A stretch of 29,881 nt of DNA from a virus: the IMG/VR virus record IMGVR_UViG_3300048919_000112, positions 1 to 29,881 of that record. One strand, 5' to 3'. The position numbers and the translations under genes were made by a program. The notes beneath the pieces are model-generated. The model saw nothing but the letters and a program-made list of their open reading frames with translations, was not told the origin of the DNA and ran no database searches. Below are positions 1 to 4,882 of this stretch, in pieces. Each line of letters begins with the position of its first letter. Within the stretch, counting starts at the first letter, position 1.

Positions 1-2
1 TA

Positions 3-1106
3 TGGCGTAACGACAACATGCTGGTGCCGATCAACCAGTTGAACCTGATCGTCGGCTACCGCAAGTACAGCCTCACCGAAGCCTTCAACAAAGCTTCGCG
101 TGACCTGAAGACTCGTGGTTTGCCGGGTGAACGTAACTGGGCTGAGCAACTGTTCGTGATGATGACCGAAGCGGTGTTCGGAGAGAAAGCTGCACTGCGT
201 GTCGGTCAGGCTGAGGACATGATGCAAGAGCTGGTCAAGGAAGCCAAAGACATCCTCGTGGTGAAGAACATCACTACTCTTGTGGGCAACATGATGTCCA
301 ACATCAGCTTGCTGCTGGTGGAAGGCGTGTCCATCAAGGACATCATTTCCTCCCACGCTGTAGCGATCAAAGGTGCAATGGATTACCGCAAAGACGCCAA
401 ACGCGTCCAGCAGCTCCGTCAAGCACTGGAGATCGGTTATGTATCGAACAGTGCTGCCATGCAGAATGAACTGGTACAGGCTCAAGACCGGATGGCTCGA
501 AACCCGATCAAACCATTGATCGATGCTGGCTTGATGCCAACTATCGTGGAAGACGTGGAGGCTGATGACAGCCAGTACAGCTACAAGTCACGCTTGCAGA
601 AGAGTGTTGAGAAATACACTGTACGTGTGCCTAAGTCGCTGCGTGAACTGGGTAAACAGGTATACATGACGCATGACACCAGCGTGTACAAGTTCCTCAG
701 CCAGACAACTCAGTTGTCCGACTTGGTGGCTCGTTACGCTCTGCATCAACATTTGATCAATCGTAAACGTGATCCATTGAGCAATGCTGACGCACTGGCT
801 CAGGCAGAAGAAGCATTCGTAAACTACGACTTGCCTTCTCACCGCTCGATCCAGTTCATGAATGACATGGGTCTGGTGATGTTCACCAAGTACTACATGC
901 GCATTCAAAAAGTGATTGCACGACTGGTCAAACAGAAACCAGCTCGGGTACTGGGCATGGTTGCTGCCAGTCACTTCATCGAGGGTCTGGAATCGATTGT
1001 GGATTCCACTTGGATCAACCGGATTGGTAATAACCCGTTCCAGTGGGGTGCGCTCAACTACCCCGGCACTCTGGACGAGCTGCCAGTGGTGAAGCTGCTC
1101 CAATAA
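3..1106 (+). CDS. C-terminal part of giant virion protein, probably virion RNA polymerase (N4 gp50 type), 5'-truncated by window
   Basis: The reading frame is open to the left edge (W-R-N-D-N before the first ATG at 18), so this is the last 367 residues of a longer protein. It is rich in helix-forming segments with no signal peptide, no obvious membrane segment and no recognisable catalytic motif. A notable conserved-looking block is FVNYDLPSHRSIQFMNDMG followed by LVMFTKYYMRIQ near residues 280-305. In N4-like phages the very long virion RNA polymerase gene converges on the replication genes exactly as here, and its C-terminal domain is needed for packaging the enzyme into the virion rather than for catalysis. 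Position, orientation and open frame support that identity; the sequence alone does not prove it. It could be another large internal virion protein. The stop codon lies just before a tRNA-like element on the other strand. Confidence 0.6.
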   Translation, partial: WRNDNMLVPINQLNLIVGYRKYSLTEAFNKASRDLKTRGLPGERNWAEQLFVMMTEAVFGEKAALRVGQAEDMMQELVKEAKDILVVKNITTLVGNMMSNISLLLVEGVSIKDIISSHAVAIKGAMDYRKDAKRVQQLRQALEIGYVSNSAAMQNELVQAQDRMARNPIKPLIDAGLMPTIVEDVEADDSQYSYKSRLQKSVEKYTVRVPKSLRELGKQVYMTHDTSVYKFLSQTTQLSDLVARYALHQHLINRKRDPLSNADALAQAEEAFVNYDLPSHRSIQFMNDMGLVMFTKYYMRIQKVIARLVKQKPARVLGMVAASHFIEGLESIVDSTWINRIGNNPFQWGALNYPGTLDELPVVKLLQ

Positions 1107-1111
1107 ATAGG

Positions 1112-1188
1112 TGGGAGGGGAGAAGGATTCGAACCTCCATCACTTAAGACGCTTTGGGCGCTTGCCTTACCAGTCAGCCATCCCCTCC
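1112..1188 (-). tRNA. tRNA-like element with odd anticodon arm
   Basis: On the minus strand there is a clear T-arm: GGAGG, a TTCGAAT loop, then CCTTC. A 7-bp acceptor-like helix (GAGGGGA with TCCCCTC) is present, as is a short D-arm containing CTGG. The expected anticodon arm is irregular: AAGCG pairs with CGTCTT only if one U is bulged, and the 7-nt loop CCCAAAG lacks the conserved U33. Read at the normal place the triplet is CAA (Leu). The acceptor helix can extend one pair further (G-1 with the base after the helix), and the CCA-like end begins without a separate discriminator base. It is therefore either a degenerate tRNA, a tRNA with an unusual anticodon arm, or a tRNA mimic. It sits just after a terminator on the same strand. 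Confidence 0.55.
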
Positions 1189-1202
1189 AATGAGTGTTGA
1201 AT

Positions 1203-1234
1203 AAAAAAAGCCCCCAATTGGGGGCTTTTTCTTT
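1203..1234. terminator. Bidirectional Rho-independent terminator
   Basis: A GC stem GCCCCC / GGGGGC at 1210-1225 with an AATT loop is flanked by A-runs on the left (1203-1209) and a T-rich tract on the right (1226-1234). It therefore works as a terminator in both directions, for the plus-strand virion gene and for the minus-strand small-gene operon with its structured 3' RNA. Confidence 0.9.
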
Positions 1235-1373
1235 TGGTCACAATAGACACTGGATGGATATTCGAATGCCACGCTTGGCAACGACGACTCACGCGACTTC
1301 CCGGATGGCTTCCACACACGTTTATAGGGTGCTACTCCGATCACCGAATACCCACCAGTGCCTACTGTGACCA
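1235..1373 (-). ncRNA. Structured RNA closed by a 29-bp helix, 3' end of minus-strand operon
   Basis: Bases 1235-1264 and 1345-1373 are almost perfectly complementary, giving 29 base pairs with a single bulged base. Three pairs are G-U when read on the minus strand but A-C mismatches on the plus strand, which argues that the functional RNA is minus-sense. The roughly 80-nt apical part (1265-1344) contains smaller stems, for example GCCA-AGCG-TGGC. The helix starts about five bases after the stop of the upstream 68-residue gene and ends just before the terminator at 1210-1225, so it could be a 3' UTR element or a processed sRNA of about 170 nt. No known RNA family is recognised. A 6S-like, antisense or RNase-resistant 3' element are all possible. 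Confidence 0.6.
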
Positions 1374-1377
1374 GCAG

Positions 1378-1584
1378 TCAGATCACACCGACTGCTTCGG
1401 CCAGGCGGTTCTTGACGGTCTGGTACGACTCGACCACAACGGCTTGGGAGCCGTTCTTGAACGAGAGGATCACACCGTCTTTGGCGTCGATAACGCCAGA
1501 GATGTCGGAAGACAGAGCGAGCAGTTTGCACTGCCCGCCTTCTGCTTCCTTGTCTTTCAGTTTGAGCTGAATGAACAAGTTCAC
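1378..1584 (-). CDS. Small hypothetical protein, GTG start
   Basis: 68 residues, no recognised family. The sequence alternates short hydrophobic beta-like segments (VILSFKNGSQAVVVESYQTV), which suggests a small beta-rich domain. The start is a GTG at 1584 that overlaps the upstream stop as GTGA, with an AAAGG upstream serving as a plausible ribosome binding site. No ATG is available nearby. It is the last gene of a four-gene minus-strand run and is followed directly by the long-helix RNA and terminator. Confidence 0.6.
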   Translation of the reverse strand: MNLFIQLKLKDKEAEGGQCKLLALSSDISGVIDAKDGVILSFKNGSQAVVVESYQTVKNRLAEAVGVI

Positions 1585-1802
1585 TTACCTTTGCTGTTTT
1601 TGCGTTTACGGATTGGCTCTACCACACACTCGATCCACCAACTCCAAAGGACGTAGACAAAGAAGCCTCCTACACCAAATAAAGCCAGCAAGAAGCCGAC
1701 TATTCGAATGCCTATGGAGAAGGCAAAGATAAGTGTCAGGATTGCTAAAGACGCTCCCAGTAGGAACGCAATCCAGCCAAGCACCTTTAAAGCTTCTTTC
1801 AT
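1581..1802 (-). CDS. Small two-helix membrane protein
   Basis: 73 residues from the ATG at 1802, which is preceded by AAGGGAAACCA. A longer frame back to 1838 exists, but it would run into the upstream gene. Two hydrophobic segments (about residues 6-27 and 32-53) are separated by a short turn, and the C-terminus ends in a basic tail (RKRKNSKGK). This is typical of a small inner-membrane protein with both ends in the cytoplasm. The function is not recognisable. It overlaps the next gene by four bases, so the two are probably translationally coupled. Confidence 0.65.
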   Translation of the reverse strand: MKEALKVLGWIAFLLGASLAILTLIFAFSIGIRIVGFLLALFGVGGFFVYVLWSWWIECVVEPIRKRKNSKGK

Positions 1803-1821
1803 TGGTTTCCCTTGTGGGGGA

Positions 1822-2142
1822 TTAAAGCTTGATGCCACTTGCCTGCATTACAGCAGGTGCCACCGCCATGGCATGGGCAGCATCTTCAGCCACGGTTACC
1901 CGTGCCATCAGAAATTGCCCCGTCACTTCAGACGGTTGGCTGCCGAGATCCCAGCTACTGTGAGTGGCTTTACCACTGCACAATACGCTGAGAACCGGGA
2001 TGCCTGCTTCTTTGCACAGACTGTGGAGATTGGTCAGAGCCTCTTCCACAGCCGGTGGCAAATCAGCCGGCAAAGCGGATGGCTGCTTTACAGCAGCAAT
2101 CCAGTCCTGAATGGTGAACTGGTCACCAACCAGCATGGTCAT
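1822..2142 (-). CDS. Hypothetical protein
   Basis: 106 residues. Its ATG at 2142 overlaps the previous gene's TAA as TAATG, and a second ATG lies two codons further in. The sequence is mostly helical and Ala-rich, with two cysteines in the middle (LCKEAG and VLCSGK) that do not form a recognisable metal site. There is no membrane segment or signal peptide. The family is not recognised. Tight coupling with the upstream gene suggests a shared function. Confidence 0.65.
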   Translation of the reverse strand: MTMLVGDQFTIQDWIAAVKQPSALPADLPPAVEEALTNLHSLCKEAGIPVLSVLCSGKATHSSWDLGSQPSEVTGQFLMARVTVAEDAAHAMAVAPAVMQASGIKL

Positions 2143-2735
2143 TACAGACGACCGACTTTTTCTTTCAGTGCATCGGCCATCAGGCCTGCTACCAGACCTT
2201 GAATGCCGTCCATCTTCGGTGCCAGACCGGCAGCAACCAGACGCTTGTGAGCCTCGATGCTGGCGAGTCTGAACTCGCCGAAACGCTTGGTGAACACTTG
2301 GAGATCAGGCAGGCTGCCAGCTTCCACGCGCTTTTGCAGGGATTCGGACACGTCCAGCATGATGCTCGACAGTTCCTGAATCGAAGACGCTTCGCCGATG
2401 CCGTACACGAAGTCTTCATCGCTTACGACGAAATGCTCGCCATTGACGATGGCCGACACGATGTAGCAGTGCGGGCATTCGTTACCAATGGCTTCGGTGA
2501 CGATTTCAGCCAGCGACTTTTCAGGGTTTTCTTTGATACCAGCGTCACCCACGGCAGCTTCACTGATATAAGTCTGCTTGGCACCAACCACGAATGGTGG
2601 TTGTTTCTTGTCAGCTTGCAGGCTGTTCAACACTTCCTGCTTCAGCGCCTTGATCAGTTCGCTGTCGTTCAGGCTGTTGGCATTCATCATGGCTTCCGTC
2701 AGAGTACGGATGGCCAGTGCTTTTTCATGTTTCAT
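2142..2735 (-). CDS. Hypothetical protein, first gene of the left small-gene operon
   Basis: 197 residues starting at MKHEKALAIRTL. This start is chosen because GGAG lies six bases upstream. The frame stays open to an ATG at 2846, adding 37 Ser/Thr/Pro-rich residues after a weaker AGGT, so the longer form cannot be excluded. The protein has a single CPHC pair at about residues 107-110 with no second pair visible, so a complete zinc finger is not shown. The C-terminal half is helical. No family is recognised. It is the first gene after the 1.35-kb gene-free RNA-like region. Confidence 0.7.
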   Translation of the reverse strand: MKHEKALAIRTLTEAMMNANSLNDSELIKALKQEVLNSLQADKKQPPFVVGAKQTYISEAAVGDAGIKENPEKSLAEIVTEAIGNECPHCYIVSAIVNGEHFVVSDEDFVYGIGEASSIQELSSIMLDVSESLQKRVEAGSLPDLQVFTKRFGEFRLASIEAHKRLVAAGLAPKMDGIQGLVAGLMADALKEKVGRL

Positions 2736-2912
2736 GTCTAGCTCCAGTTCATTGGTTTGTATTACACGGGTTGAAGTTGCATTAGAGGTGGGTTCTACCA
2801 CGTCGGTAACCAGTCCGACACTTGACTCACCGGGATTTTCCGGCATCGGTAGCGTACCTGAAATAGCTGTTATTTATTGAATCCCGTCTTTCTACGTTCT
2901 CGGCTACGGCCC
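2736..2912. other. Leader of the left small-gene operon
   Basis: Intergenic unless the longer start at 2846 is used. I see no clear minus-strand sigma70-like promoter here. On the plus strand a TATAAA at 2913-2918 has no good -35 at the normal spacing. Confidence 0.3.
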
Positions 2913-3025
2913 TATAAAAAGGTACATTTACGCGCATGGATACTAGTGTGCAAGGTACATCCACATAGTGATCAGTCTTGTTCAGGAATTGCAGAATCAA
3001 GCAGGGTACTAAGTAGAAACCACCC

Positions 3026-3138
3026 TAATACAACCTCAGGTGTGAACCTCCAAGTTAATGGTCAGCCCACAGAAGTTGTATCAGTTGAAGCGTCACTTCA
3101 AATGGTTTTATGACTTCTTCCCATTAGCACTGAGAAGT
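3026..3138 (+). other. 5' hairpin cluster of the structured RNA locus
   Basis: Several short helices follow each other. ATACAAC pairs with GTTGTAT and encloses AGGT-GTGA-ACCT, a GNRA-type loop only when read on the plus strand. TTGAAG-CGTCA-CTTCAA lies at 3085-3101. ACTTCT (3113-3118) pairs with AGAAGT (3133-3138). Upstream, around 2934-2954, GCGCAT pairs with GTGTGC using two G-U pairs on the plus strand only. Confidence 0.4.
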
Positions 3139-3141
3139 AGT

Positions 3142-3172
3142 GTTACTTACTCGTAACCAATTCTTTTACATC
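3142..3172. repeat. Hairpin-plus-box repeat, copy 1
   Basis: Stem GTTAC / GTAAC with loop TTACTC, followed directly by the 15-nt box CAATTCTTTTACATC. The second copy lies 87 bases downstream with the same loop and box but a different stem sequence that still pairs perfectly. That is a compensatory pattern expected for an RNA element. Confidence 0.6.
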
Positions 3173-3174
3173 TG

Positions 3175-3204
3175 TTGTGAATGGCGTATCACCCCCATTC
3201 ACAA
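3175..3204. other. 10-bp perfect hairpin
   Basis: TTGTGAATGG at 3175-3184 pairs perfectly with CCATTCACAA at 3195-3204 across a 10-nt loop. It lies between the two hairpin-plus-box repeats. Confidence 0.55.
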
Positions 3205-3228
3205 TCGGATCTCCAATTTCTCGGAGGC

Positions 3229-3259
3229 TCTGCTTACTCGCAGACAATTCTTTTACATC
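3229..3259. repeat. Hairpin-plus-box repeat, copy 2
   Basis: Stem TCTGC / GCAGA with the same TTACTC loop as copy 1, then the identical 15-nt box CAATTCTTTTACATC. Stem bases differ from copy 1 at most positions while pairing is kept. Confidence 0.6.
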
Positions 3260-3282
3260 AGTGAAACCACATTTTTTCCAAA

Positions 3283-3298
3283 CGTATTTTTCAATACG
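3283..3298. other. 6-bp hairpin
   Basis: CGTATT and AATACG enclose four bases, TTTC on plus and GAAA (a GNRA loop) on minus. This one detail favours the minus strand, against the wobble evidence of the longer helices. Confidence 0.4.
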
Positions 3299-3400
3299 AG
3301 TACTGCACTATCCAACTGTCACCCTCAGTAGTCTTCTGCTTACAACGGTAGTTAACAAACTGGGGTTCTTGATGATTAGTTTTTGATATCTCACATGAGA

Positions 3401-3504
3401 CATCGGGGGTAAAACTCTGACTAACAGCACTGCCCGTTCTGCACTGTCAGCCCTACGTACAAGAGGCTAGAACAAATGGACATAGTTGAGTTTTACCTCC
3501 GATG
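3401..3504 (+). other. Structured module A, closed by a 17-bp helix
   Basis: Bases 3401-3417 pair with 3488-3504 over 17 positions. The only non-Watson-Crick pair is G3407 with U3498, a wobble on the plus strand. The 70-nt interior can form TGAC/GTCA (3418-3421 with 3446-3449) and GCC/GGC (3450-3452 with 3465-3467) arms, giving a branched fold of about 104 nt. Confidence 0.55.
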
Positions 3505-3533
3505 CGTCATGGCAAGGCACAATCGGGTTTGTT

Positions 3534-3553
3534 AAACCAGTTGTCTCTGGTTT
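3534..3553. other. 7-bp hairpin between modules
   Basis: AAACCAG-TTGTCT-CTGGTTT, perfect pairing, followed by a GC-rich stretch (CGCGGCGGGGCGGCAGC). There is no T-run, so it is not a terminator. Confidence 0.5.
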
Positions 3554-3578
3554 CGCGGCGGGGCGGCAGCAAATAAGA

Positions 3579-3663
3579 GGAAGTCTGTCAGATTGTCCCA
3601 ATGGGCCACACTCTGAAACGCTGCGGATGCAATCGGAGTAACATCCTCATCAGCCAGACTTCC
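3579..3663. other. Structured module B, three-way junction
   Basis: A 9-bp closing helix (3579-3587 with 3655-3663) encloses two arms. One is CAGA/TCTG (3589-3592 with 3612-3615) capped by CCC-AAT-GGG. The other is GCTG/CAGC (3620-3623 with 3651-3654) continued by GGATG/CATCC (3625-3629 with 3642-3646). The second arm abuts the closing helix and could stack on it. The total of 85 nt is close to tRNA size. Confidence 0.5.
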
Positions 3664-3672
3664 AAACTAAGA

Positions 3673-3728
3673 GGAAGTTCATACACCGGCGCGAATCCAC
3701 GACGATGAGGTTAGGCATATGAACTTCC
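3673..3728. other. Structured module C, closed by an 11-bp helix
   Basis: GGAAGTTCATA at 3673-3683 pairs perfectly with TATGAACTTCC at 3718-3728. The first six bases of the 5' arm (GGAAGT) repeat those of module B's closing helix, so alternative pairings between modules B and C are possible. Confidence 0.5.
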
Positions 3729-3736
3729 AATATGGC

Positions 3737-3812
3737 GGTGCCTAGTACAAATGCTGCCCGTGACGTCACATCACAGCAACCACGTCTGTACAAACGTGTC
3801 ACATAAAGCACC
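3737..3812. other. Structured module D, weaker three-way junction
   Basis: GGTGC (3737-3741) pairs with GCACC (3808-3812). Inside, TGCTG (3752-3756) pairs with CAGCA (3774-3778) and CACGT (3781-3785) pairs with ACGTG (3794-3798). The helices are only 5 bp each, so this module is less certain than its neighbours. Confidence 0.35.
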
Positions 3813-3820
3813 ATGTAGGG

Positions 3821-3907
3821 TGTGGGTCTGTTGCAGTGTCTGCTCACACTGCAAAATGCTACGGAATAACGCTAGGCAAGAATTATTCAATATCAAGCAG
3901 ACCCACA
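3821..3907 (+). other. Structured module E, clean three-way junction
   Basis: TGTGGGTCTG (3821-3830) pairs perfectly with CAGACCCACA (3898-3907) and extends outward by two G-U pairs (3819-3820 with 3908-3909) on the plus strand only. Directly stacked inside is TTGCAGTGT-CTGCTC-ACACTGCAA (3831-3854, 9 bp). A second arm GAATAA / TTATTC spans 3864-3888 with a 13-nt loop. This is the most convincing single module. Confidence 0.55.
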
Positions 3908-3916
3908 TTAAAAGGG

Positions 3917-4020
3917 TGGGTTCTCTACTACGACTACTTACGCTGCACTTAGGCCTGCGTGTTTGTCTTCCTCTTAATTGCGGTAGCTAGCCTAAGCTTT
4001 CGGAGTTAGTAGAGATCCCA
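3917..4020 (+). other. Structured module F, closed by a 14-position helix
   Basis: Bases 3917-3930 pair with 4007-4020 with one U-U mismatch, and a further G3916-U4021 wobble is available on the plus strand. Inside, CTTAGGC (3948-3954) pairs with GCCTAAG (3990-3996). Confidence 0.5.
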
Positions 4021-4027
4021 TAAAGAG

Positions 4028-4111
4028 TGGAACTACGACAGGGGTCGAACCTGTACATATGTCGTTGTCGCGATGACTGACACTGCTCTACCAATTGAGC
4101 TACGTTGTCCC
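4028..4111 (-). tRNA. tRNA-like element, possible CAT anticodon
   Basis: On the minus strand it has a classic D-arm (GCTC, AATTGGTA, GAGC) and T-arm (ACAGG, loop TTCGACC, CCTGT), so tRNA ancestry is strong. The anticodon arm can be drawn as TGTCA / CGACA with an A-C mismatch and loop GTCATCG, giving U33 and anticodon CAT (Met or, if modified, Ile), but with C at 37. The variable region is about 11 nt. The acceptor has an A-A mismatch and extends to about 9 bp with GGG and CC, and a CCA-like end follows without a normal discriminator. At about 83 nt it is long for a class I tRNA. It may be degenerate or an atypical functional tRNA. Confidence 0.6.
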
Positions 4112-4117
4112 ATAAAA

Positions 4118-4215
4118 CTGTTATTCAACTGAGGCCTGCTTAATGAGGTGTTTGGCGCACCAGCTTCAGAACCTAAATTGGGGGGAGAGGTATTCAAGCC
4201 TCATGTGAATAACAG
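4118..4215. other. Structured module H, closed by 16 of 18 pairs
   Basis: Bases 4118-4135 and 4198-4215 pair over 18 positions with a central 2x2 internal loop (10 bp, two mismatches, then 6 bp). The 62-nt interior contains GGTG / CACC and ACCT / AGGT short stems. It starts six bases beyond the tRNA-like element. Confidence 0.5.
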
Positions 4216-4222
4216 ATTAAGC

Positions 4223-4244
4223 AATGGGGCATTACTGCCCCATT
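4223..4244 (-). terminator. Hairpin terminator at the end of the minus-strand operon
   Basis: A 9-bp perfect stem AATGGGGCA / TGCCCCATT with a 4-nt loop begins three bases after the TAA of the 68-residue membrane protein gene. The following minus-strand sequence (GCTTAAT) has only a poor U-tract, so termination may be partial, with read-through into the structured region. Confidence 0.6.
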
Positions 4245-4246
4245 GT

Positions 4247-4453
4247 TTACTGCACGGTACGCAACTCGCCACGAGGCACCCATCCGTTGGCAGTTTTCAC
4301 TGTACAACCGATGAATGGCCGGTATTGAGTATCACGTTCCAGAGAGTAGCCGTAATACCAGCACTGGGTGCGATTTACTGCTGAATTCAGCAGAAAACCA
4401 ATCAGTACGGTAACTACGACACCGAACACGACATGACGCGCTTTAAGCTTCAA
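4247..4453 (-). CDS. Small membrane-anchored protein, TTG start
   Basis: 68 residues. One hydrophobic segment (about residues 8-26) near the N-terminus is followed by a polar domain with two cysteines (QCWYYGYSLERDTQYRPFIGC) and a conserved-looking NGWVPRGELR stretch. This suggests a type II or signal-anchored protein whose C-terminal domain lies in the periplasm. No ATG exists in the frame before the hydrophobic segment. The TTG at 4453 overlaps the upstream gene's end by 11 bases and is the likely start, though no strong ribosome binding site is visible. It is followed immediately by a hairpin terminator. Function unknown. Confidence 0.65.
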   Translation of the reverse strand: MKLKARHVVFGVVVTVLIGFLLNSAVNRTQCWYYGYSLERDTQYRPFIGCTVKTANGWVPRGELRTVQ

Positions 4454-4880
4454 TGCCGTAATCGCTCAGACGCTGGCCGAGTTCACGAGCCAGAGTTTGC
4501 AGCACCACCAGTTCTTCTGGTTCGATCTCGCCGTCGGCTTTCGCGATGGCAATGACGTTGACCATGACTTCTTCCTCATCATTGGCGTTGTTCGCCACAT
4601 CGCGAATTTCGCGCAGGATCTTCATCTTGCCTACGCCGAAGTCGGCGTCGAGCAGACCGGAGAACTTGGTGATGGTTTTGCTGATCTCGTTACCGAAGTG
4701 AGCGAGGTTGTCGTTCGAACGAATCAGTTGATCCAGCTTTTGCTGTTCTTCTTTTTCGAGCGAACCATCAGCGTACGCAACCAGAAGGCCGCCACCTACG
4801 ATGGCTTCCATCAGATCACGGTTTTCAACTTTCTTGGCTTTGCCCAAAAGGCTGCCAAAAGCTTTACCAATACCGAACAT
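4443..4880 (-). CDS. TerB-like protein
   Basis: 145 residues, all-helical. Two paired acidic segments, AYADGSLEKEE (about residues 35-45) and AKADGEIEPEEL (about 111-122), match the repeated pattern of TerB/DjlA-type domains, which are found in tellurite-resistance proteins and some phage proteins and are proposed to bind divalent metal. The N-terminal MFGIGKAFGSLLGKAKK is amphipathic and could touch membrane, but it is not a signal peptide. The family's role in phages is not established. Phage resistance or membrane stress functions are speculative. The start ATG at 4880 comes just after the upstream stop at 4883. Confidence 0.65.
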   Translation of the reverse strand: MFGIGKAFGSLLGKAKKVENRDLMEAIVGGGLLVAYADGSLEKEEQQKLDQLIRSNDNLAHFGNEISKTITKFSGLLDADFGVGKMKILREIRDVANNANDEEEVMVNVIAIAKADGEIEPEELVVLQTLARELGQRLSDYGIEA

Positions 4881-4882
4881 GG

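Larger units (their letters stand above)
2880..4245. ncRNA. Large gene-free locus of dense RNA secondary structure (candidate giant structured RNA)
   Basis: About 1.35 kb contains only short, unconvincing frames without good ribosome binding sites. It is filled with perfect or near-perfect inverted repeats: 10 bp at 3175/3195, 17 bp at 3401/3488, 7 bp at 3534/3547, 9 bp at 3579/3655, 11 bp at 3673/3718, 10 bp at 3821/3898, 14 bp at 3917/4007 and 16 of 18 pairs at 4118/4198. A tRNA-like element sits inside it at 4028-4111. Wobble pairs in the 17-bp, 10-bp and 14-bp helices are G-U on the plus strand and A-C on the minus strand, favouring a plus-sense RNA for 2.9-4.02 kb. The tRNA-like element and the terminator at 4223-4244 read on the minus strand, so the strand is not settled. 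Size, ornateness and tRNA proximity recall GOLLD and ROOL RNAs of phages. No sequence match is claimed. Confidence 0.6.

Noticed and set aside
3142-3259. CRISPR-like array
   Set aside because: Only two copies; the repeat has a variable stem and fixed loop, the opposite of CRISPR repeats, and no cas gene is present. The Cas4-like nuclease belongs to the recombination operon.
2877-3990. Open frames of 63-79 residues on both strands within the RNA-like region (for example 2877-3113, 3140-3331, 3751-3990 plus; 3650-3847 minus)
   Set aside because: They overlap each other, have no ribosome binding sites, look random in composition, and are crossed by long inverted repeats.
3142-4215. N4-type virion RNA polymerase hairpin promoters
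   Set aside because: N4 early promoters have 5-7 bp GC-rich stems with 3-nt loops. The hairpins here have 6-nt or larger loops, and no gene starts follow.
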